A program made the translations under genes and the position numbers. From the NCBI GenBank assembly GCA_032718475.1, contig JAUCBJ010000571.1, forward strand, positions 1 to 29,532: a DNA stretch of 29,532 bases, read 5' to 3'. Positions 8,679 to 16,700 of this stretch are shown here, one piece after another. The DNA is from Nemertoderma westbladi (Eukaryota > Xenacoelomorpha > Nemertodermatida > Nemertodermatidae). The notes below the pieces were generated by a model, which saw only the letters and a program-made list of their open reading frames with translations, made no database searches and was not told where the DNA came from. The stretch's first letter is position 1, and every line of letters begins with the position of its first letter.

Positions 8679-9593
8679 ATGCCCAACTGGAAGGATGTTG
8701 GTGAGGCAATCCTCCGCCGCCTGGACGACCTACACGCAGGCCAAGATGAGCTGCGGAAGGAAATCAGGGAGCTCCGTGAGCTACAGGATGAGTTTAGATA
8801 CGAACTCAAGGAGGCACGTCAGGCAATCGTAACTAATACTGCTCGTATTTCCAATCTAGAGTCTGATAACGCGATCCTTATTAAGCACAATGAGTCATTT
8901 CAACGAAAGAATACCGCGCTCCTAGTAGAAAATGAGGAGTTGCAGGTCTACCAACGCCGTCACAACATCCTGGTCCACAACCTACCGGAGGAGAACAACT
9001 CCGCCAACGAGAGGGCCAGTCTCATCGCAGATGTTCTTACTCCACTTAAATTGTCGATCAACGACGTTGACGTCTTCCACCGATTAGGAAACGCGGTCCG
9101 CCCTCCGAGCTCGGTTAATGGATCTAAACCTCTTAAACCCCGCGCCCGCACCATGATCATCCGGTTCTACGGACACAGTCAGCGCGTCTGCGCTCTCCAG
9201 AATAAAAAGAATCTCGCTAAGCCGATCGCGATCACTGAACACCTTATTGCGAGTCGTGCGCTGCTTGTTAAATCGCTGCGCGCTCTACATCGCGCGGCAC
9301 GAATCCACTCGTTTTATACCCGCAACGGCGTCGTATTTGCCCGCGTCTGCGATGGCGACAAGCCGATGCGTATCGGGACTGATCGAGATGTAAATTGCCT
9401 CTTCCTTCCACCTCCTGCCAGCTCTGCTCCCGTAGATTCGCTACTCGGGAACCCCTCCACTTCCCCGACTGGGCCCACTGTTCCCTCGACCAACACTCCC
9501 GCTCGTCCCATTGTCCCCACCTCCAATGGTCGGATGCCGGGATCCTACTACTCGCCTATAGCTGTGGTCGAAGAAGAGGAGCCCTCCGAGTAG
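8679..9593 (+). CDS. LINE ORF1 protein: coiled coil plus RRM-like nucleic-acid-binding domain
   Basis: 304 residues, ATG in the context CCGGAATGC. Residues ~12-90 form a heptad-rich coiled coil (L-R-K-E-I-R-E-L-R-E-L-Q), likely for trimerisation. Residues ~93-175 start R-R-H-N-I-L-V-H-N-L-P-E-E and end R-T-M-I-I-R-F-Y, the two ends of an RRM-like fold as in L1-type ORF1 proteins. Residues ~180-240 look like the basic C-terminal domain (F-Y-T-R-N-G-V-V-F-A-R). A Pro/Ser/Thr-rich tail with a final acidic patch follows. Such proteins coat the LINE RNA and act as chaperones in the ribonucleoprotein. No frame damage is seen. It is more GC-rich than ORF2. Confidence 0.85.
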   Translation: MPNWKDVGEAILRRLDDLHAGQDELRKEIRELRELQDEFRYELKEARQAIVTNTARISNLESDNAILIKHNESFQRKNTALLVENEELQVYQRRHNILVHNLPEENNSANERASLIADVLTPLKLSINDVDVFHRLGNAVRPPSSVNGSKPLKPRARTMIIRFYGHSQRVCALQNKKNLAKPIAITEHLIASRALLVKSLRALHRAARIHSFYTRNGVVFARVCDGDKPMRIGTDRDVNCLFLPPPASSAPVDSLLGNPSTSPTGPTVPSTNTPARPIVPTSNGRMPGSYYSPIAVVEEEEPSE

Positions 9594-10018
9594 TTTCCTA
9601 ATTTTCTCGTACCATTAACAAAGATAAAACTATAAAGCTTCATAAACATTTCAGAATGAAAGAAATTCAAATTATTCGGTGACTGGTAGGGAGCCCATAC
9701 CATTTATTTCAGTTTATTTTATGTAAGTTCCCGGTCAAATTATTCTTATTCATAAACTTTACTAATCATATTTCTTGGTTATATTATTTGGTATATCGAA
9801 TTATTAATACATTTCTTTATATCATCTCATTATAACATTTCCTATCATATTTTCATATCATTTTCTTCTTTAATACCGAACCATTTATCAACTTATGATA
9901 TCCACCAAGTAGATTACCTATTATTAAGGTAATAATGTTTATTACCTACCAATCTGCTGGGGAACCTAATCTAAACACCGAAGTCCTCCTAGTCTAGGCA
10001 AGTCCCTGTACAAATTGC
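9594..10018 (+). other. Spacer between LINE ORF1 and ORF2 with overlapping alternative hairpins
   Basis: 425 bp, AT-rich, no ORF. Near its end, AGGTAATA (9927-9934) can pair either with the upstream ATTACCT (9913-9919) or with the downstream TATTACCT (9940-9947), so the two hairpins exclude each other. This lies ~70 nt before the ORF2 ATG at 10019 and could affect ORF2 translation (inference). Confidence 0.6.
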
Positions 10019-13000
10019 ATGTCCGGCCAGCGATACAACCCACCCCCTGACCGTGTTGACTGTAATTGTGGTTTCTGTTTTTCTAAATTTTATCATTTTG
10101 ATCTAGTATTCCTCTGTAACTTATGCAATACGCACTACCATCGACAATGTGGTTCATTCTTAGATGCCCAGGATTTTTCAAATAACTCTGGGAACAATCT
10201 AATACATTTTTGTAATTTTTGTTACGCAGGTATATTTCCTTTTTACCCTGTATCTAATGATGACCTTGATATATTCTGTTCTGAAAATAGCGAGGACATT
10301 TCAGATTCTGATTATAAAGCTACTGGCAACATATTTAGTTCTATTAATCCCGATGATAATGTTAATTCAAACTTAATTATTGGCAACTATTACAATGAAG
10401 CAAAATTTAACAACACTTTCACTAGTGAGACTACCAACCCATCTTTCTCTGTCTTTCATTTAAATTGCAGGAGTCTAAATTCAAATTTTACGGCAGTTAC
10501 AGATTTCTTATCAACGCTCAATAACAAATTCGATATTTTGTCATTTTCCGAAACTTTCCTCACTAAGGACCACCCCATTAACAACATATGCATTGATGGT
10601 TATAAGAACCCTGTATGTGACTTCCGGGAGTATGGTAAGCTGACCAGGGGAGGCACAGCGATCTATGTCCGGAGTGAACTGGAGATGGTCGAACGTCCTG
10701 ATCTACACTTTCCTGGTCCGGAAAACTCCTGGGTAGAAATTTCTCGTCCACATCCGAGTAGACCACTAATTATAGGTTGTATCTATCGTCCCGACGAAAT
10801 ATCTTACGACTCATTTGCTACTAAACTAAATGACTCCTTAACAAAACTGGCAGCTACTAAACATGATGTAATTATTACCGGTGATATAAATATAGACCTC
10901 ATAAAGTCAACCAAACCCAATGCCCGAGACTATCTAAATATAATTTCATCTAACGGTTTTACCCAAACAATACAGCAACCAACCCGTATAACTACTCACT
11001 CTAAGACCCTCATTGACCACGTTATTACTAATATCCATTCATCTATTTGCTCCCCGGGTGTCTTCCTAACTGAAACTGGCACATCCGATCATCTAGCAAC
11101 TTTTCTCGTTCTTTCTAACTATTCTACTTTTTTCCGACCTCCGGAGACCAAATATGTGTATGACTATAGCCAATTCGATAAAACCAAATTTCTGAAAGAC
11201 CTGTACAATAAGCAGTGGACTTACAAAACTTCGACTGTACCAGTTTCTGATAAAGACAAATTCGATAACTTCTACTCAGAATTTACGGCTACTTGTACCA
11301 CAAATCTACCACGCAAGGCACTTAATAAAAAGTCAGTCTCTAAAAAACCGTGGTTATCCAATGGTTTACTATTGGCGATCCGCAAAAAGAACTTACTTTA
11401 CGCAAAGTCCGTCAAACACCCAACCACTGAAAATCACAACATCTTTAAATTATACCGTAACAAGCTAACTAGTCTACTTAGGTCTGCCGAGAAACAATAT
11501 TATACTTCGGAGTTTACAAATAATTCAAATAATATGCGCAAAACCTGGAAAACTATTAATAATCTACTTAACCGATCTAGTAAATCTTCTGTTCCAAAAC
11601 GTTTAAATATATCTAACAACGGTTCTAATTATAGTGTGACTTCCTCATCTGATATAGCTAACCACTTTAACGATTTCTTTTCTACCATAGGACCAAAATT
11701 AGCTTCTAAACTGCCAACCACATCACGCAGCCCGACTCGACATATTCAACATTCTAAATCTAACTCTCTTGTACTCACAGAAACTTCCGCTGTAGAGGTA
11801 CACTACAATTTACTTACTTTACGCGACAGTGCTTCATCCAATGACGATTTCCCTGTACACCTTGTTAAATTAGCCGCACCTATTATAGCAACTCATTTAG
11901 CCTACCTAATTAATCTAAGCATAAATCAAGGCCACTTTCCTAATTCTATTAAGGTATCCAAAGTTATCCCAGTTTATAAAGGTGGCGACCCCTTCCTGAC
12001 TACCAACTATAGGCCCATCTCTTTACTTTCAGTATTTCATAAAATCTATGAATCTGTTATATATTCTCAATTAATATCCTATCTGGAAAAATTTAAAATT
12101 ATTTCCCCTAATCAGTTCGGCTTTCGTAAGAAATACACTACGTCCATGGCTGTTATAAACATTGTAGAGTCATTACGTGAAGCTCTTGATAATTACGATT
12201 CTTCTTGTTTACTACTAATTGATTTGAAAAAGGCGTTCGACACGCTTAATTTTTCTATCCTACTTAGCAAAGTACAAATGTACGGTATCCGTGGCACGCC
12301 CTTTTCACTATTTTCTGATTATCTTACCAACCGTAGGCAGTGCGTATCTATAGATAACACTATATCCTCTCTCAGGTCCATTTCATGTGGTATCCCACAA
12401 GGGTCGGTTCTCGGGCCAGTCCTTTTTCTTCTTTATATAAATGACTTACCTAACTGCACATCCTCCCTCGCGACTCTCTTTGCCGATGACACCACTCTCA
12501 TGCGACGACACCGCCATCTGACTCCTCTAATCGACTCCATGAATTACGACGCTAACCTGCTCTATGACTGGCTATGTGACAACCGACTAACGTTAAATAT
12601 TGATAAGACAGAATACTCCATATTTAAAAACTCCAGATTCCAATCTCAATCTCACGGTCTATCCATTAATAGTCAACCAATAAAATTTACATCTGCATTT
12701 AAGTACCTAGGTATAATTATCGACAATAATTTAACATTCCGCAATCACATAAGCTATATTCTTAAAAAGATCTCTAGAACCGGAGGTCTTTTCTATAAAT
12801 TACGTCATATTCTCAGCCCACAGATTTTACGGATGCTCTTTTACTCGTTAATATATCCATACATCTACTATGGTCTCATTGTCTGGGGTGGCACCTACAA
12901 TACCATCACCAAACCTTTGCGAACAAAACTAAATAAAATTCTACGATGTATTACGTTTAGCCACCACCGGTCCTCCGCCTTTCCAATCTACCAACAACTA

Positions 13001-13306
13001 CGTATACTACCTATAGATCAACTTTTCCAATTCCAGGTCCTCTCACTAATGTACGATATTCATAGTAACCCCTCCCACCCTCTTTCCCACTTGTTCACCA
13101 GGGCTTCTTCAGTGCACTCCTACAACACCCGCTCTGCCTCCGCTGGTCTGTACCACCTGCCACATGTCCGTCTTATTGTCCGTCACCAGTCTGTATCTGT
13201 TCAAGGCCCTTTACTCTGGAACTCCTTGCCACAAAATATCCGTAGCAGCTCCAGTCTGAATATCTTTAAATTAAAACTTAAGAATTACTTGCTCAAAATC
13301 TCTTAA
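10019..13306 (+). CDS. LINE ORF2: PHD-like finger, APE endonuclease and reverse transcriptase
   Basis: 1,095 residues from ATG 10019. Residues ~15-65 hold a Cys/His cluster (C-N-C-G-F-C, C-N-L-C, H-Y-H-R-Q-C, C-N-F-C) like a PHD finger. Residues ~142-360 are the AP-endonuclease-like domain: H-L-N-C-R-S-L, F-S-E-T-F-L (catalytic Glu), G-D-I-N-I-D and T-S-D-H. Residues ~640-870 are RT: Y-R-P-I-S-L-L, L-I-D-L-K-K-A-F-D (catalytic Asp), G-I-P-Q-G-S-V-L-G-P and L-F-A-D-D-T (12476-12493, catalytic Asp pair). The C-terminus has H-S-Y-N-T-R-S and L-L-W-N-S-L-P, seen in CR1/L2-like elements. It nicks DNA and copies LINE RNA at the nick (target-primed reverse transcription). All key residues I can check are present, so this copy may be active. 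Confidence 0.92.
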   Translation: MSGQRYNPPPDRVDCNCGFCFSKFYHFDLVFLCNLCNTHYHRQCGSFLDAQDFSNNSGNNLIHFCNFCYAGIFPFYPVSNDDLDIFCSENSEDISDSDYKATGNIFSSINPDDNVNSNLIIGNYYNEAKFNNTFTSETTNPSFSVFHLNCRSLNSNFTAVTDFLSTLNNKFDILSFSETFLTKDHPINNICIDGYKNPVCDFREYGKLTRGGTAIYVRSELEMVERPDLHFPGPENSWVEISRPHPSRPLIIGCIYRPDEISYDSFATKLNDSLTKLAATKHDVIITGDINIDLIKSTKPNARDYLNIISSNGFTQTIQQPTRITTHSKTLIDHVITNIHSSICSPGVFLTETGTSDHLATFLVLSNYSTFFRPPETKYVYDYSQFDKTKFLKDLYNKQWTYKTSTVPVSDKDKFDNFYSEFTATCTTNLPRKALNKKSVSKKPWLSNGLLLAIRKKNLLYAKSVKHPTTENHNIFKLYRNKLTSLLRSAEKQYYTSEFTNNSNNMRKTWKTINNLLNRSSKSSVPKRLNISNNGSNYSVTSSSDIANHFNDFFSTIGPKLASKLPTTSRSPTRHIQHSKSNSLVLTETSAVEVHYNLLTLRDSASSNDDFPVHLVKLAAPIIATHLAYLINLSINQGHFPNSIKVSKVIPVYKGGDPFLTTNYRPISLLSVFHKIYESVIYSQLISYLEKFKIISPNQFGFRKKYTTSMAVINIVESLREALDNYDSSCLLLIDLKKAFDTLNFSILLSKVQMYGIRGTPFSLFSDYLTNRRQCVSIDNTISSLRSISCGIPQGSVLGPVLFLLYINDLPNCTSSLATLFADDTTLMRRHRHLTPLIDSMNYDANLLYDWLCDNRLTLNIDKTEYSIFKNSRFQSQSHGLSINSQPIKFTSAFKYLGIIIDNNLTFRNHISYILKKISRTGGLFYKLRHILSPQILRMLFYSLIYPYIYYGLIVWGGTYNTITKPLRTKLNKILRCITFSHHRSSAFPIYQQLRILPIDQLFQFQVLSLMYDIHSNPSHPLSHLFTRASSVHSYNTRSASAGLYHLPHVRLIVRHQSVSVQGPLLWNSLPQNIRSSSSLNIFKLKLKNYLLKIS

Positions 13307-13702
13307 AATTACAAGATACTGCCATAGATTTCATTTCAGATCAGTATTACCAGCCAAACTCGATTTTATATTTTTACAAACCAGTAATAATATATACACT
13401 CACAACAACTGATTTTACATACCATTGCATTTGCCAATTATATTTTAATGTTTGACATACTATTTATGCTGCCACAATTTCAGTCAACAACAGTTACATT
13501 AGGTCTTAGTCATGTGTTCTAAAATATATACAAACACCCCTTTTCCTCCATGGTATGTGGGTGTTCCGAAGCTGAACTAGCGATTTGCTATAGTGGAGGA
13601 CCACCCACACAGTACCCAGCAGATTACAGTCTGCTGTGCAATTACTCATGAATTATTTCGTTTTTATTGAGGAATAAATAAACTCAAACTCAAACTCAAA
13701 CA
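13307..13702 (+). other. LINE 3' UTR: hairpins, AATAAA and AAACTC-repeat tail
   Basis: An AT-rich segment is followed by a compact structured end. GGTA...TGTGGGTG (13552-13563) pairs with CACCCACA...TACC (13602-13616), and a second hairpin CAGCAGA / TCTGCTG lies at 13617-13636. Then AATAAA at 13673 and the repeat tail AAACTCAAACTCAAACTCAAA, ending at the target duplication. Structured 3' ends are recognised by the element's own RT in many non-LTR lineages. Confidence 0.75.
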
Positions 13703-13710
13703 ACTCAGCG
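13703..13710. repeat. Target-site duplication of the LINE, right copy (ACTCAGCG)
   Basis: Identical to 8444-8451. The first codon of the resumed gag frame (TTA) is at 13711. Confidence 0.85.
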
Positions 13711-16700
13711 TTATTCAAACAGACGGAGGAGCTTGCAGTCCTAGCGAAGAAGGCAGTAGAGTCTCAGTCGAGCGACGTGGCGACGAGGATTTACGACAGG
13801 GTTTTAGCAGCCTTGTTGGAGCACCACGCGTTATCGGAGCGATTCCGACGAGTTAGGACGGAGAACTGGCTGCTATGGGCATCACAAGCGCAGGCGGCTC
13901 AGGTGAGTGACGCAGAGTTGAGAGACTTAGTGGAGCGGGAAGAGATCCAAGATAAGGAAGAGCGCCGTTATCAACGGGAAGTTACCAGCTGGCTGATGCA
14001 GAGTGGAGTGGTGGTACTGGGTCAGGTGCTACCGACGACGGAGAACATCCAACAGAGGACGTTGACTCCACCCGACGATGCATCTAGAGACAGTGGCGAT
14101 TCCCAGGTTAGTCACGCGCGAGGGAAAGTTATATGTGCTAGATCCCTTGTTTCTCACAACTCGGCGGAGGAGAGAAGACGCCGACTGGACGAACAACAGG
14201 CGGAAGTTTTGCGTGCCTCGGAAGCACGGAAGGAAGCCGAGCGGGAAAGGGAGCGAACACGTAAGTTAGACGCAAAGTTGCAAGAGTTGGAAGAGAAAGG
14301 TAAGCGTGAACAAGCGGAACGCGAACGCAAGGAACGCGAACTCCAACTTGAACGCGAACAGAAGGAACGCGAACTCCAACTTGAACGCGAACAGAAGGAA
14401 CGCGAACTCCAACTTGAATGCGAACAGAAGGAACACAAACTCGAGATCGAGAAGGAGCGACGGGCGTTGTATGAAGAGAAGGCGCGTGTGGAAGAAGAGA
14501 GCGCAGCGAGACGAGCGAGGGAAGAAGAAGAACGTAAACTGGCGCAGTTAGAAAGTGCGAGATTAAATTTAGAGAGCGAAGAACGGACCAGGAAGGCGAA
14601 TGAAATCGCCGAGAAGGGGATGCGAATGCTCGAAGAATGTGGGGCGAGTGTAGGGACAGAGTTGCGAGAACTGTTCGCACTGCAGAAGGCCGAACAGGAA
14701 GCGATAACTCTGGTGCCTCTGACTATACGCGAGTCGACGACGACCAGAATTCCTATACCCGGTCCAGCTATTACGAGTACACGGATCGCTAAACCGTTCT
14801 CTACATATCGCACACCAGTTGGTATTAGTGCTTCACCTATCGCGCAGGATCCACGTCATCAGAACGCACCACTACATACCGAACGAGACAACGGAGAGTT
14901 TAGAGGAGAAACTCCGACGGGCCGAGTATTAGGCGAACCGAACCCGCGGGTTTGGAATACGCGGACGGAGCGCCGACCCAGTTCGAAGGAGAACTTCCGG
15001 GTTAAACCGGAAGAGGGATCATATGAGAGACAGCGGATTACTCAGATAGAGCCGACTATGCAACAGAATCCTAGCCAGGAATTTATTACGAGGGATGAGT
15101 TAAGTGCTAGTTTAGCGCAAGCTATTTCGCCGCACATCCAACCTATAACGGACATGCTTAGCAACCTACAGTTAAAGGAAGCAACCCAGGTAAGAAGTAA
15201 TTCAAATCCTAGCAGGCCTGAGTTAGATAAAGTCCAGCCTAGTCAACGAGTACATATATCGGAGGAGACTATACCACATAGACCTCAGGTAAGGACGCCT
15301 GTCCCAACTATCTCTAATCCCAATTTCGAAAATTCGGCAGAGAAATTTATTCAGGACGCTTGGGTCAGGGCTTCGACGCGCAAACCATCGCGAGCGCTGA
15401 GGACTGACACTGAATCAAGCGATGAAGAGGAAGACATGAGACGTCAGAAGTCCCGAAACTATAAGGAAAGAAGGACGGACGCGGAGCAGGTAAGTCTTAA
15501 TCCCTGGGAAAGGACCAGACTTAACAACCCTGCAGAACTAAACCATTTGTTAACCCGGAACGACGCAACCCTTAGGGACATAGGTAAGTTTGCTGCTAGG
15601 CAAGGACTGCCGACGCAACAACCCCAGAAGTTTATGGGTAACCATAAACACTGGAGGACATTCAAAACCTATGTCGACGAACAGCTGACCAACAGCACCT
15701 TTACTCCCAACGAGAAATTCAACTATTTGCTTCAGATGCTCCACCGAGAACCTAGAGCCATTGCTGACAACTTCGTCGGCAATGAAAGAGCATTCGAATT
15801 AGCAATGAAGACGCTTAGCGACATCTACGGGAATAAAACCAAGATGGCACAGTCGATAGTGGAAGACTTGGGTAAGGGCGGAAGGATTACAACTCCGTTA
15901 GAGCTGTTGAACTTAGCGAACGCTATTTCAAACGCATTGGACATCTTAAGGACGGTGAATCTACCTCACCATGGTGATCACGCCGAAGTTTTAAAGAGCG
16001 TGATAAGACGTTTAAACATGCGTTACAGACAGAAATGGCGCAAATTAGAGAATAAGTTGGAGGGTCAAGGTAAAGTGTTGACACTTCAGCACATTCATGA
16101 CATGATAGCCACAGACGCAGTAGCAGAGATGAAATCAAACTTCTCAGAGGAGAATATGAGGGAGTCTAAACCTGTTACCGGTAAGTCTATGGTAAGTTTT
16201 GACGATGACAGGACCACTGTGACATTTAACTCAGTAGACAGATATAATTCGAGTACCCCAGCCTTTAGATCAGACTCGCGAGTATGGTCAGGTGAGCGGT
16301 TAGATAGACCTAGGTTAAAGCAACAGGAGTTGCCGGATGGATTTGTAGGTTGCCAATTCTGCTTGCTAAAGGAGGTAAGATCTGACGACCATAAGTTGGA
16401 TAGTTGCAGACGGTTCAAAGAATTAAATTCGGAACAGAGAAGAGTTCAAGTGCGGACGTTGGACACCTGTTGGGCTTGTCTTGCGCCAGGTCATGTACGG
16501 CGGCAGTGTCCGAACAGCAAGGACGGATGCATGGAATGCGGCAGACTACATCACAAGTTGCTACATGCGGATTTCCATACCCCAACGGACCGTTACTTAC
16601 AGCGAAATCCTCAAAGGAAGGGGAGCAAAGAACCCATATCGATAAGAAGGAATACATACACCGGCATTCAGGACGATGGTTACCAACCAGGTTCGTCGGA

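Larger units (their letters stand above)
8452..13702 (+). mobile_element. Full-length-looking non-LTR retrotransposon (LINE, CR1/L2-like group)
   Basis: A 5,251-bp insertion in the BEL gag, flanked by 8-bp duplications. Order: 227-bp 5' UTR, ORF1 (8679-9593), 425-bp spacer, ORF2 (10019-13306), ~396-bp 3' UTR with two hairpins, AATAAA, and a tail of AAACTC repeats instead of plain poly(A). Both ORFs are open and complete. A PHD-like finger and APE-type endonuclease before RT, and the ORF2 C-terminus (Y-N-T-R ... L-W-N-S-L-P), are typical of the CR1/L2/Daphne assemblage; exact clade is uncertain. It is younger than the BEL insertion it interrupts. Confidence 0.9.

Noticed and set aside
14138-14813. 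Two long open frames on the minus strand opposite the Gag coiled coil
   Set aside because: They are shadows of a repetitive charged coding sequence; composition (Ser/Arg runs) follows from the opposite-strand codons.
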